Below, piece by piece: positions 7,779 to 16,351 of a DNA stretch of 32,685 bases. The DNA is from Rhizobium sp. Q54. GTDB lineage: Bacteria; Pseudomonadota; Alphaproteobacteria; Rhizobiales; Xanthobacteraceae. The DNA lies in contig CAMBQQ010000039.1 in the NCBI GenBank assembly GCA_945870035.1, forward strand, positions 1 through 32,685. The letters run 5' to 3'. Position 1 is the stretch's first letter, and each line of letters begins with the position of its first letter. Made by a program: the position numbers and the translations under genes. The notes beneath the pieces are model-generated. The model saw only the letters and a list, made by a program, of their open reading frames with translations, did no database searches and was not told the origin of the DNA.

Positions 7779-10633
7779 TGGGCGCCCTTCCGCTCGCATT
7801 CGCACAGCCTCTGGTGTTGCTCGGCCTCATCAGCCTGCCTATTCTATGGTGGCTGTTGCGGCTGGTGCCGCCGCGCCCGCGCACCATCAGTTTCCCGCCG
7901 ACGCGGCTGTTGTTCGAGATCGCGCCGAAGGAAGAGACACCGTCGCGCACGCCGTGGTGGCTGACCTTGCTGCGGTTGACCTTGGCCGCGCTCGTCATCT
8001 TTGCCGCCGCCGGTCCGTTATGGAATCCGCCAGTCGCCACCGCCAACAAGGCGGCGCCGCTCTTGATCCTGCTCGACGATAGCTGGGCCGCCGCCTCGAC
8101 CTGGGATGCGCGCTTACGCACCGCCGACGAATTGATCGCGCGGGCCGAAGCCGACAGCCGCGGCGTCACCGTATTGCCGCTATCGGAAACTGTGCGCGAT
8201 CTGTCTATGCAGATCGCGGGCGCGGCCCGCATTCAGATCAAGCAGATCAAGCCGAAGCCGCACGCGGTCGACCGCGCCGAAGCGCTGCCGCTGATCGAGC
8301 GATTTCTGAAAAATAATGCCGAGCTTGAAATCGTCTGGCTCTCCGACGGCGTCGATCTCGGCAAAGGTTCGGCCTTCGTGGCGGGCCTCAAGGACATCAT
8401 CGGCAATCGCGCACTCACCGTGGTCGCCGGCGGGATTGCGGTGCCGCATGCGCTGGCCGGCGCCGACAATGCCGCCGGCGCGCTGACGGTGAAAGTTTTG
8501 CGCGCGCAGGCTGGCTCGGTCGAAAACGGCATGGTCAACGCCATCGACCTCAAAGGCCTGCCGCTCGGCGAAGCGCCGTTCGCCTTCAAGTCCGGCGACA
8601 GGGAGGCGGAGGCGACGATCGATCTGCCGGTCGAAATCCGCAACGACGTGGCGAGGCTGGAAATCGCTGGCGAGCGTTCGGCGGGCGCAGTGCAACTGCT
8701 CGACAAGCGCTGGCGAAGGCGCACCGTCGGCATTGTCTCGGGCTCCGCCGCCGACCGTTCGCAGCCGTTGATCGGCGCGACTTATTATCTTTCCCGCGCG
8801 CTCAACCCGTTCGCCGACGTGCGGCTTGCCGAAGGCGCAGCGCCTAGCGAAGCGATCGCCCGCTTCCTCGGCCAGAACCTGCCGATGCTGGTGCTGGCCG
8901 ATGTCGGCAACATCGCCGACGCCCGCGAGCGTCTCGATAAATGGATCGACGGCGGCGGCGTGCTGGTACGCTTCGCCGGTCCGCATCTCGCCGGCGCGAG
9001 CGACGATCTGGTGCCGGTTAGATTGCGCCGCGGCGGCCGTATTCTCGGCGGCTCTCTGAGCTGGGAGAAGCCGCAGCAGTTGGCGCCTTTCTCACGCGAA
9101 GGGCCGTTTAGCGGCATGCCGGTGCCGAACGACGTCACCGTGACGCGCCAGGTTCTCGCCGAGCCGGATGCGCAACTCTCCGACCGCACCTGGGCGACCC
9201 TTGCCGACGGCACGCCTTTGGTCACCGCGCAGCGCCGAGGCAAGGGCCTGGTTGTCCTGTTTCATGTCACCGCCGACACGCGCTGGTCGGATCTGCCGCT
9301 CGCCGGCACCTTCGTCGACATGCTTCGCCGCATCGTCGCGCTCGCGGGAGCAACGGCGACCGCGACGGAAGATGCGCCCGGCAACGCCGCCGGCAGCGGC
9401 CGCAACGTCGTCCAGGCCGTGCCGCCAACGCGCGTACTCGACGGCTTCGGTGCCTTTTCGACGCCACCGCCAACCGCAAAGCCTGTGCCGGCCGGATTCA
9501 CCGGCCGCGCCGGCCCCGATCATCCGCCAGGATTTTACGGCCCGCCGGAAGGGCTGGTCGCCGTCAATACGCTTGCGCCCGCCGACCGGCCGCTGCCGAT
9601 CGACGTCTCGCCGCTCAATGCGCGGCTCGATGCCTATCGCGTCGGCGAGCCGCTCGATTTGCGTGGGCCTTTGTTCATCGCCGCGCTGCTGCTGTTGTTG
9701 CTTGACGCACTGGTGGTGTTCTGGCTGGCCGGCGGCCTGTCGAGCCTGACGCATCGCCGGCGCGCGGCGGCAGCCTTGATCGCTGTCGGCGCGCTCGCCG
9801 CCTTCGCCCTGCATGACGCGGCCAACGCGCAAACGCCGGCACCGGCGCAGCGGCGGGAACTGTCGGCGCAGGAGCAAGCCTTCGCCATGAAGGCAGTGCA
9901 GCAAACCCACCTCGCCTATATCATAACGGGCGATGACGAGGTTGACGCCATCAGCAAGGCCGGCCTCGACAGCCTGTCGCTGTTCCTGGCGCAGCGCACC
10001 GCGCTTGAACCTGGCGAGGCGATGGGCGTCGATCCGTCACGCGACGAACTGTCGTTCTTCCCGATGTTGTATTGGCCGGTGACGGTCAACGCGGCAAAGC
10101 CCTCTCGCGCCGCGCTCGACCGCATCGATAGCTACATGAAACGCGGCGGCACCATCGTGTTCGACACCCGCGACGCCATCGATGCACCGCCCGGCCCCGG
10201 CGGCGCGATGCAAAGCCCCGGCATGGTGGCGCTGCGCTCGATCCTGTCGTCGCTCGACGTGCCCGAACTCGAGCCGCTGCCGCGCGACCACGTTCTCAAC
10301 AAGACATTCTTTCTGCTGCCCGACTTCCCCGGCCGCTTCACCAATGGCCAGCTCTGGGTCGAAGCGCAGCCGGTCGACAATGAAGACGAGCCGGGCCGCC
10401 CGGTCCGCGCCGGCGACGGCGTCTCGTCGATCATGATCACCTCGAACGATCTGGCCGGCGCCTGGGCGATGCGTCCGGACGGCCAGCCGATGCTGCCGTT
10501 GGTGCCGGGCGAACCGCGCCAGCGCGAATTCGCCTTCCGCGCCGGCGTCAACATCATCATGTATGCGCTGACCGGCAACTACAAAGCCGACCAGGTGCAT
10601 ATCCCGGCATTGCTCGAACGGCTGGGACAATAA
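7778..10633 (+). CDS. BatA/DUF4159-domain membrane protein
   Basis: This is a 951-residue membrane protein. Residues 1-80 form a BatA-type N-terminus with two membrane helices (LVLLGLISLPILWWLL and WWLTLLRLTLAALVIFAAAG) around PTRLLFEI. A VWA-like region follows, in which LLILLDDSWAAAS replaces the metal-binding DxSxS pattern, so metal binding is doubtful. Two further helices near 630-655 and 660-680 precede the DUF4159 domain (about 710-951), with YIITGDDEVDAISKAGLDSL, SFFPMLYWPV and RGGTIVFDTRD. The fold of DUF4159 is glutamine-amidotransferase-like. TAATG start overlap with the DUF58 gene supports ATG 7778. Probably the membrane partner of MoxR and DUF58; cellular role unknown. Confidence 0.92.
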   Translation: MGALPLAFAQPLVLLGLISLPILWWLLRLVPPRPRTISFPPTRLLFEIAPKEETPSRTPWWLTLLRLTLAALVIFAAAGPLWNPPVATANKAAPLLILLDDSWAAASTWDARLRTADELIARAEADSRGVTVLPLSETVRDLSMQIAGAARIQIKQIKPKPHAVDRAEALPLIERFLKNNAELEIVWLSDGVDLGKGSAFVAGLKDIIGNRALTVVAGGIAVPHALAGADNAAGALTVKVLRAQAGSVENGMVNAIDLKGLPLGEAPFAFKSGDREAEATIDLPVEIRNDVARLEIAGERSAGAVQLLDKRWRRRTVGIVSGSAADRSQPLIGATYYLSRALNPFADVRLAEGAAPSEAIARFLGQNLPMLVLADVGNIADARERLDKWIDGGGVLVRFAGPHLAGASDDLVPVRLRRGGRILGGSLSWEKPQQLAPFSREGPFSGMPVPNDVTVTRQVLAEPDAQLSDRTWATLADGTPLVTAQRRGKGLVVLFHVTADTRWSDLPLAGTFVDMLRRIVALAGATATATEDAPGNAAGSGRNVVQAVPPTRVLDGFGAFSTPPPTAKPVPAGFTGRAGPDHPPGFYGPPEGLVAVNTLAPADRPLPIDVSPLNARLDAYRVGEPLDLRGPLFIAALLLLLLDALVVFWLAGGLSSLTHRRRAAAALIAVGALAAFALHDAANAQTPAPAQRRELSAQEQAFAMKAVQQTHLAYIITGDDEVDAISKAGLDSLSLFLAQRTALEPGEAMGVDPSRDELSFFPMLYWPVTVNAAKPSRAALDRIDSYMKRGGTIVFDTRDAIDAPPGPGGAMQSPGMVALRSILSSLDVPELEPLPRDHVLNKTFFLLPDFPGRFTNGQLWVEAQPVDNEDEPGRPVRAGDGVSSIMITSNDLAGAWAMRPDGQPMLPLVPGEPRQREFAFRAGVNIIMYALTGNYKADQVHIPALLERLGQ

Positions 10634-10635
10634 AT

Positions 10636-10824
10636 ATGAAAAAGAAAAAAACGGAAAATAAAAAGGCCACCGTGCAAACGTCCAAAGCTGGCCGCGAAAA
10701 TTCGGTAAAGCGAGACCCATGGGGCTGCATGGCGGGTACAATAACTATTCATCCCGGCGTTGACTTGACAGCGCCAAACGAAAGCTGGACGGCCAACGCC
10801 GATCAAATGGTCAAGCAACCATGA
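10636..10824 (+). CDS. Possible small lysine-rich protein, unrecognised
   Basis: A 62-codon ORF fills the gap between the DUF4159 gene and the next membrane protein. It begins MKKKKTENKKATVQTSKAG and is followed by a tail with three tryptophans or cysteines (RDPWGCMAG, ESWTAN). A GGGA sequence eight bases upstream could serve as ribosome site. Its TGA overlaps the next gene's ATG as ATGA, the coupling pattern seen across this cluster, which argues for translation. Against it: the first part is A-rich and unlike neighbouring codon use, and no family is recognised. It could instead be a non-coding spacer or a remnant. Confidence 0.35.
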   Translation: MKKKKTENKKATVQTSKAGRENSVKRDPWGCMAGTITIHPGVDLTAPNESWTANADQMVKQP

Positions 10825-12887
10825 ACCTCGGCGTCGCCTTCGCTCCCTTGGTGCCAGAATATGTGGTGTGGACCGCGTTCGGCGTCGCGGTCGTGATCTC
10901 GATCCTGTTGCTTGTCGTGCGCTCGCGCGGCGCCGTCGTGCGGGCGCTGGCGATGGGTATGATGGTCCTCGCATTGGCCAATCCGTCATTCACGCGCGAA
11001 GACCGCGAGCCCATTCCGTCGGTCGCCGCCGTCATCATCGACAAGAGCCCGAGCCAGGAGTTCAGCGACCGCACCGCGCAGACCAATGCCGCGCGCGAAA
11101 CGATCGTCGAGCGGCTCAAGCGCATTCCCGGCCTCGAAGTGCGCGTATCGGAAGCCGGCGCCGCGGATGGCGAGACCGACGGCACCAGATTGTTCTCCGC
11201 TTTGTCCTCGACTCTGGCCGACGTGCCGCCGGATCGCGTTGCCGGCGCCATCATGATTACCGATGGGCGCGTGCATGACATTCCGGCCGAGGCCGCGGCG
11301 CTGGGCTTTGCCGCGCCGCTGCATGCGCTCATCACCGGACACGGCAACGAGATCGACCGCCGCGTTGTCCTCACGCAAACGCCGCGTTTCGGCATTGTCG
11401 GCCAGTCGCAGACCGTGGGATTCCGCGTCGAGGATCAGGGCGGCCAAGGCGGCCCGGTGCAGGTGACCATCCGCCGCGACGGCGAAATGCTTGAGCAGCG
11501 CATTGTGAACGTCCGCACCGATGTAAACGTCCGCGTCCAAATCCCGCATGCCGGCGCCAATATCGTCGAAATCGAGGCCGCCGCGCTGCCGAACGAACTG
11601 ACTCTTGTGAACAACCGCGCCGTTGTCTCGATCGACGGCGTCCGCGACAAACTGCGCGTACTGTTGGTGTCCGGCGAGCCGCATGCCGGCGAGCGCACCT
11701 GGCGCAACCTGCTCAAATCCGACGCCTCGGTCGATCTGGTGCATTTCACCATTCTGCGTCCGCCGGAAAAGCAGGATGGCACGCCGATCAACGAACTGTC
11801 GCTGATCGCCTTTCCGACCCGCGAACTGTTCCAGCAGAAGATCTCCGAATTTCAGCTCATCATCTTCGACCGCTATGCCCGGCAGGGCGTGCTGCCGATG
11901 ATCTATTTCGACAACATCGCCAAATATGTGCAGGACGGCGGCGCGGTGATGATCGCCGCCGGTCCCGATTACGCCTCGCCAACCTCGATCTGGCGCACGC
12001 CGCTCGACGTCATCCTGCCGGCCGAGCCGTCCGGCGACATGACCGACCAGAGCTTTCAGGCGCGGCTGACCGATGCCGGCAAGCGCCATCCGGTGACGCG
12101 CGCGCTGGAAGGCTCGGACGTCGAGCCGCCGCGCTGGAGCCACTGGTTCCGGCTGGTCAATACCAAGCGCACCACCGGCACCAGCGTGATGCACGGCCCC
12201 GACAACAAGCCGCTGCTGGTGCTTGGCCGTGAAGGCGAAGGCCGCGTCGCGCTGCTTTTGTCCGATCACATCTGGCTGTGGGCGCGCGGCTATGAAGGCG
12301 GCGGACCGCATCTCGATCTGCTGCGCAACGTGTCGCACTGGCTGATGAAGCAGCCCGACCTCGAGGAAGAAGCGCTGCGCCTCATCGTGCGCGGCCGCGA
12401 CATAACAGTGCAGCGCCAAACCATGGCCGACACGATCAATGAAATCACACTGACCTCGCCCGGCGGCTCGACCCGCAAGTTGACGCTGCGGCAGGACGAG
12501 CCCGGCCTGTGGCGCAACGAACTGGCCGCCAACGAACTCGGCCTGTGGCGTGCCACCGACGGCAAGCTGACTGCGCTTGCCAATGTCGGACCCGCTAATC
12601 CGCGCGAATTCCAGGAAGTGACGTCGAGCACGCAGCCGCTGCTGCAGCTCGCCAATGCCACCGGCGGCGATTCGCGCCGACTCGCCGAAGCGGCAACGCT
12701 GAACGTGCCGCGCGTCGTGCCGGTGCGCAGCGGCACGAGCTTCAAGGGCGATGACTGGATCGGCCTCAAGATGCGCGACGTCAGCGTGGTACGCGGCATC
12801 GGCGTGCTGCCGATCTTCGCCGGCCTGATCGGCCTGTTGCTGCTGATCGGCTCGCTGGCGGCGACGTGGGCGAGAGAAGGTCGATAG
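10821..12887 (+). CDS. VWA/GATase-like membrane protein
   Basis: A 688-residue membrane protein. Two N-terminal helices (about residues 14-34 and 40-58) precede a VWA-like domain whose MIDAS-type start is IIDKSPSQ, at about residue 72. A middle part around 270-390 (LRVLLVSGEPHAGERTWRNL, then LIIFDRYARQGVLP, DGGAVMIAAGPDY) has the fold pattern of class I glutamine amidotransferase-like domains, but without an obvious catalytic cysteine. A last membrane helix lies near 660-684. Proteins of this architecture are often found as the last member of moxR/DUF58/DUF4159 clusters, as here. A periplasmic sensing or scaffold role is plausible but not shown. Confidence 0.88.
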   Translation: MNLGVAFAPLVPEYVVWTAFGVAVVISILLLVVRSRGAVVRALAMGMMVLALANPSFTREDREPIPSVAAVIIDKSPSQEFSDRTAQTNAARETIVERLKRIPGLEVRVSEAGAADGETDGTRLFSALSSTLADVPPDRVAGAIMITDGRVHDIPAEAAALGFAAPLHALITGHGNEIDRRVVLTQTPRFGIVGQSQTVGFRVEDQGGQGGPVQVTIRRDGEMLEQRIVNVRTDVNVRVQIPHAGANIVEIEAAALPNELTLVNNRAVVSIDGVRDKLRVLLVSGEPHAGERTWRNLLKSDASVDLVHFTILRPPEKQDGTPINELSLIAFPTRELFQQKISEFQLIIFDRYARQGVLPMIYFDNIAKYVQDGGAVMIAAGPDYASPTSIWRTPLDVILPAEPSGDMTDQSFQARLTDAGKRHPVTRALEGSDVEPPRWSHWFRLVNTKRTTGTSVMHGPDNKPLLVLGREGEGRVALLLSDHIWLWARGYEGGGPHLDLLRNVSHWLMKQPDLEEEALRLIVRGRDITVQRQTMADTINEITLTSPGGSTRKLTLRQDEPGLWRNELAANELGLWRATDGKLTALANVGPANPREFQEVTSSTQPLLQLANATGGDSRRLAEAATLNVPRVVPVRSGTSFKGDDWIGLKMRDVSVVRGIGVLPIFAGLIGLLLLIGSLAATWAREGR

Positions 12888-12893
12888 ATCCCG

Positions 12894-13523
12894 ATGACAT
12901 TTTCAGTTTTCATGGCGACTTTGATCGCCGGTTTCGTCTATTCGGTGATCCCCGGTCCCGCCGTGCTGCTGGTGTTCTCGCTTGCCGCGCAACATGGCCG
13001 CGCCATGGGCGCACGGTTTCTTTTAGGCCATATGGCGGGCGACATTGTCTGGAGCGCGCTGGCTTTCGCTTCGATCCTCGGCGTCAGTCAGATGGGGCCG
13101 ATGCTGTTTGAAATTCTCGGCGCCGGTTGCGGGCTGTATCTAATCTATCTCGGCATCAAGGCGATGACGGCAACAAGCATCGGCGAGGCGCCGGTGCTGC
13201 GCGGGCACAAACCGTACCGCGCCGGCTTTCTGTTCGGCCTGACCAATCCAAAGGCCTATCCGGTGGCTGTCGCGGTATTCACCACCTTGATCGCGCGCTA
13301 CACGCTGGAGCTGTCGTGGTCGTCGCTGCCGCTGATGGGATTGGCGGCATGGATCGGCATCGTACTCGGCTATGTCGCTACCTTGTTCTGGGCTGGACTG
13401 CCGCTGGTACGCCGCTTCTTTCTCACCCACGGCGTCATCGTCACCCGGGTGATCGGCGTCACCTTCGTGCTGTTCGGCGCCAAGTCGCTGATCGACGCCG
13501 GACGTTCGTTTCAGGCGCGCTAA
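12894..13523 (+). CDS. LysE/RhtB-family exporter
   Basis: A 209-residue inner-membrane protein with about six hydrophobic segments. The family signature is present: VIPGPAVLLVFSLAAQHGRA near the N-terminus, LIYLGIKAM in helix 3, and GFLFGLTNPKAYPVAVAVFT in the middle. LysE/RhtB proteins export amino acids or related small metabolites; the substrate is not predictable. ATG 12894 is six bases after the previous stop. It may be co-transcribed with the moxR cluster by proximity, but its function gives no obvious link. It ends directly against the convergent HdeA/B-like gene, with no bases between the stops. Confidence 0.92.
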   Translation: MTFSVFMATLIAGFVYSVIPGPAVLLVFSLAAQHGRAMGARFLLGHMAGDIVWSALAFASILGVSQMGPMLFEILGAGCGLYLIYLGIKAMTATSIGEAPVLRGHKPYRAGFLFGLTNPKAYPVAVAVFTTLIARYTLELSWSSLPLMGLAAWIGIVLGYVATLFWAGLPLVRRFFLTHGVIVTRVIGVTFVLFGAKSLIDAGRSFQAR

Positions 13524-13814
13524 TTACTTGTCCATCACTTCTTCGGCCGCCGTGATCAGGCTGTGGCCGGGGTTCTTGCCGCAATATTCGCCGAGCTTGC
13601 CGCCGTCGGTCTTCATCTTGTCGAAGTCGACGATCGGCTTGGCGTCCTGGTCGCTGTAATAGCCTTCCAGCCACATCAGGATCAGGCCGATGGTTTCCTT
13701 GTCGCTGCTGACGAAATCCTTGCAGGTGACGGTGGCGAGATCGAGCTGCTGCGCCTGAGCCGGCAGCGGCGCCGCAAGCGTGGCCGCGACCAGAAGAATC
13801 GAAAGCTTGTTCAT
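13524..13814 (-). CDS. HdeA/HdeB-family periplasmic protein
   Basis: A 96-residue exported protein. The signal peptide MNKLSILLVAATLAAPLPAQ ends just before AQQLDLATVTC. The mature part is HdeA/B-like: TCKDFVSSDKETIGLILMWL with the first cysteine, then GYYSDQ and EYCGKNPGHS with the second. HdeA/B proteins are small acid-stress periplasmic chaperones whose two cysteines form a disulfide. Four codons upstream is another ATG, but a GAGGGG ribosome site sits just before ATG 13814, which decides the start. It follows the GNAT gene after eleven bases, so the two may form an operon. Confidence 0.88.
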   Translation of the reverse strand: MNKLSILLVAATLAAPLPAQAQQLDLATVTCKDFVSSDKETIGLILMWLEGYYSDQDAKPIVDFDKMKTDGGKLGEYCGKNPGHSLITAAEEVMDK

Positions 13815-13825
13815 GATTCCCCTCA

Positions 13826-14347
13826 CTACTGGTTAGCCGCCTCGTCGATCCAGTCCGGCCTGATCAGGCCGGCGACCCCTTCGAACGCACCCGGCACTAA
13901 TTCGTTGACCAGCAGGCGGGCCGGATCGACCGGGCCCGGCATCTTCACCAGCCCCTTCGGGATGCGTTTGAAGCCGGCCTTGGCATAATACGGCTCGTCG
14001 CCGACCAGGACGACGAGCTTGTAGCCTTGCGCCTGGGCTTCCTTGAGCGAGCGCGTCATCAAGGCCGAGCCGACGCCGCGCGACCGGAACGGCGGCTCCA
14101 CCGTCAGCGGTCCGAGCAGCAATGCCTTGGTCTCGCCAATGCAGATCGGCGTCAGCCGGATCGAGCCGACCATCAAGGTGCCGATGCGCGCGGTAAAGGA
14201 CAGGTCGAGCATATGGCCCCGGCCCTCGCGGATGCGGAAGGCCGAGCGGGCATAGCGGCCGGGACCGAAGGTGCGCTCGTGCAGCCGTTCGATCGCCAAA
14301 GCGTCGCCAAGGGTTTCAGGCAGGATGGTCAACTGCAATTCGCTCAT
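13826..14347 (-). CDS. GNAT-family N-acetyltransferase
   Basis: A 173-residue cytosolic GNAT enzyme, resembling the YhbS group, that transfers an acetyl group from acetyl-CoA to an amine. The acetyl-CoA-binding motif A is LGPLTVEPPFRSRGVGSALM with the RxxGxG signature, followed by GYKLVVLVGDEPYYAKAGF, the typical last strands of the fold. I chose ATG 14347, where the family alignment begins (MSELQLTILPE). The upstream ribosome site is weak. The acceptor substrate is unknown. It diverges from the glutathionyl-hydroquinone reductase gene across a gap that contains a palindromic repeat. Confidence 0.9.
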   Translation of the reverse strand: MSELQLTILPETLGDALAIERLHERTFGPGRYARSAFRIREGRGHMLDLSFTARIGTLMVGSIRLTPICIGETKALLLGPLTVEPPFRSRGVGSALMTRSLKEAQAQGYKLVVLVGDEPYYAKAGFKRIPKGLVKMPGPVDPARLLVNELVPGAFEGVAGLIRPDWIDEAANQ

Positions 14348-14417
14348 GGGAGAGCCGATTAGCACCTTGGACGATTCCGGTCCATCGCGGTGGTCTTTTG
14401 CGGCCGGAGACACTAAA

Positions 14418-14486
14418 TGCCCCTCACCCGGCTCGCGCCTTACCGGCGCGCGCCACCCTCGCCCCGTAAAGCACGGGGAGAGAGAA
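14418..14486. repeat. Half copy of dispersed palindromic repeat, inverted
   Basis: The stretch starts CCCCTCACCCG, continues with a GC-rich palindromic middle, and ends with the hairpin CCCCGT-AAAGC-ACGGGG (14462-14478). The order CCCCTCACCCG, variable hairpin, CCACCCTC, short C/G hairpin matches the reverse complement of the repeats at 15489-15634 and 30599-30713, so this appears to be a diverged half copy in the opposite orientation. It ends about 20 bases before the start of the hydroquinone-reductase gene and would lie in its leader. Confidence 0.6.
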
Positions 14487-14506
14487 GAACGGCGCGGAGA
14501 ATGGAC

Positions 14507-15481
14507 ATGGGACTTCTGGTCGACGGCGTCTGGCACGACGAATGGTACCAAAACAAGAACGGCCGCTTCGTCCGGCAGCAATCACCGTTCCGCAACTGGG
14601 TGACCGCCGACGGCAGCGCCGGACCGGCCGGCACGGACGGCTTCCAGGCCGAGGCCGGACGCTATCACCTCTATGTCTCGCTGGCCTGTCCGTGGGCGCA
14701 CCGCACCATCATCTTCCGCAAGCTGAAGGGCCTCGAAGACCTTATCTCGATGTCCGTCGTTTCCCCCGACATGCTCAAGGAAGGCTGGACCTTCCACAAA
14801 GACGAAGGCTCGACCGGCGATGAGGTCAACGGCAAGGAACACCTCTACGAGATTTACCTTGCTGTCGATCCGAAATTCAGCGGCCGCGTCACCGTGCCGG
14901 TGCTGTGGGACAAGAAGCGCAAGACGATCGTCAACAACGAGTCGTCGGAAATCATCCGTATGTTCAATTCGGCGTTCAACGCCCTGACCGGCAACGCCGC
15001 CGACTTCTATCCGCAGGCGCTGCGCGCCGAGATCGACCGCATCAACGACCTCGTCTATCCGAACATCAACAACGGCGTCTATCGCGCCGGCTTCGCGACG
15101 ACCCAGGACGCCTACGAAGAAGCTTTCCGCGGCATTTTCGATGCGCTCGACCAGATAGAGGATATCCTGTCGCAGCAGCGTTATCTCGCCGGCAGCACGA
15201 TCACCGAAGCCGACTGGCGCCTGTTCACGACACTGGTTCGTTTCGATGCGGTCTATTACGGCCACTTCAAATGCAACTGGCGGCACATCTACGAGTATCC
15301 CAACCTGTCGAATTATCTGCGCGATCTTTACCAGGTGCCGGGCGTGGCCGAGACGGTGAGCCTTGAGCAGATCAAGCGGCACTATTATCATAGCCAGCGG
15401 ACTGTGAATCCGTCCGGCATCGTACCGGTCGGACCTCAATTGGATTTCGCGGCGAAGCATGATCGGGCGAGGTTTGGCTGA
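14507..15481 (+). CDS. Glutathionyl-hydroquinone reductase (Xi-class GST)
   Basis: The 324-residue product reduces S-glutathionylated hydroquinones with glutathione, forming a disulfide with the catalytic cysteine. The N-terminal pattern MGLLVDGVWHDEWY is typical, and the catalytic site is LACPWAHRTIIFRKLKGLED with the family CPWA motif. Other landmarks are VTVPVLWDKKR with NNESSEIIRMFN, YRAGFATTQDAYEEAF, and the C-terminal YEYPNLSNYLRDLYQVPGV. Two in-frame ATGs lie at 14501 and 14507. The GGAG site ends at 14499, so only 14507 has good spacing. The E. coli homologue is called YqjG. The cell process served here is unknown, perhaps quinone detoxification. Confidence 0.94.
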   Translation: MGLLVDGVWHDEWYQNKNGRFVRQQSPFRNWVTADGSAGPAGTDGFQAEAGRYHLYVSLACPWAHRTIIFRKLKGLEDLISMSVVSPDMLKEGWTFHKDEGSTGDEVNGKEHLYEIYLAVDPKFSGRVTVPVLWDKKRKTIVNNESSEIIRMFNSAFNALTGNAADFYPQALRAEIDRINDLVYPNINNGVYRAGFATTQDAYEEAFRGIFDALDQIEDILSQQRYLAGSTITEADWRLFTTLVRFDAVYYGHFKCNWRHIYEYPNLSNYLRDLYQVPGVAETVSLEQIKRHYYHSQRTVNPSGIVPVGPQLDFAAKHDRARFG

Positions 15482-15488
15482 TCTTCCC

Positions 15489-15634
15489 TTCACCTCTCCC
15501 ATAGGGAGAGGTCGGCACACCGTAAGCGCGTGACGCGCGTCTTCGACGCACTATGGTGTGCCGGGTGAGGGGTTATAGCCTTAATTGAGTCACTTGCCCC
15601 CCACCCCAACCCTCTCCCCCAAGGGGAAAGGGAG
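15489..15634. repeat. Dispersed palindromic repeat, full copy A
   Basis: The element starts ACCTCTCCC-ATA-GGGAGAGGT, followed by a palindrome opening GGCACACC and closing GGTGTGCC, then GGGTGAGGGGTTAT, a GAGTCACTTGCCCC segment, and a second C-rich/G-rich hairpin at 15610-15632. The same order recurs at 30599-30713; this copy carries about 30 more bases inside the GCACAC/GTGTGC loop. It fills the gap between two rightward genes. The hairpins could stop transcription of the hydroquinone-reductase gene; no T-run is present. Confidence 0.85.
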
Positions 15635-15715
15635 TTCGTAGTGCCACTGGCATTGCTTCAATCCACACCGAAACTCGACTAATCTCTTTCCTACAAATGA
15701 TTTGAACGGACTCTC

Positions 15716-16351
15716 ATGTTCGGCACCCACGATTTGCTCCTGTTCATCCTCGCCGGCTGGCTGTTGAACATCACGCCCGGCCCCGACACCGCGCTGATCG
15801 TGGCGCGTGCGACGCAAATGGGCTTCAAGGGCGGCGCGATGGCCTGCGCCGGCGTCGCCGCCGGCATCATGGTGCATATTCTCGCAGCGGCACTGGGCAT
15901 CTCGGCGCTGATCGCGGCCTCGGCAACCGCCTTCGGCATCGTCAAGTTTCTCGGTGCCGGCTATCTCATCTATATCGGCGTCCGCATGATGCTGACGCGG
16001 CGCGCGAATGACGATGCCGCGCCAGGCAGATCGAAAGCGCCGCTGAGCCTGGCGAAAGTGTTTCAGCAAGGCTTCATCACCAACGCGCTCAATCCGAAAG
16101 TGGCTTTGTTCTTTCTGGCCTTCCTGCCGCAGTTCATCGACAACAATGCGCCCTCGACGGCCTTGGCCTTCGTGTTCCTCGGCGTCGTCTTCAACGTCAA
16201 CGGCACGATCTGGAATGTCGGCGTCGCTTACGCGACCGCGCGCGCGGCGTCGGCGATGCGCGGCGCCAGGACGTTCCAGCGCTGGATAGACGGCACGATC
16301 GGTGCGCTGTTCGTGGCCTTCGGCGTGAAACTGGCTCTATTCCAACGCTAG
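15716..16351 (+). CDS. LysE/RhtB-family exporter
   Basis: A 211-residue six-segment inner-membrane protein of the LysE/RhtB export family. It shows the N-terminal WLLNITPGPDTALIVARATQ, the helix-3 GAGYLIYIGVRMM, and the mid-protein GFITNALNPKVALFFLAFLP. Compared with the exporter at 12894, it has the more common PGPDT motif and the sequences differ throughout, so this is not a recent duplication. An ACGGA sequence precedes the ATG. Its TAG shares the palindrome CTAG with the stop of the convergent Met/His-rich gene, so the two reading frames overlap by four bases. Substrate unknown. Confidence 0.92.
   Translation: MFGTHDLLLFILAGWLLNITPGPDTALIVARATQMGFKGGAMACAGVAAGIMVHILAAALGISALIAASATAFGIVKFLGAGYLIYIGVRMMLTRRANDDAAPGRSKAPLSLAKVFQQGFITNALNPKVALFFLAFLPQFIDNNAPSTALAFVFLGVVFNVNGTIWNVGVAYATARAASAMRGARTFQRWIDGTIGALFVAFGVKLALFQR

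Noticed and set aside
10986-12419. A 477-codon minus-strand ORF
   Set aside because: Antisense shadow of the VWA/GATase-like gene, with low-complexity composition and no ribosome site.
12894-16351. The two LysE/RhtB exporters as a recent tandem duplication
   Set aside because: Their sequences and motif variants differ throughout; they are separate family members.
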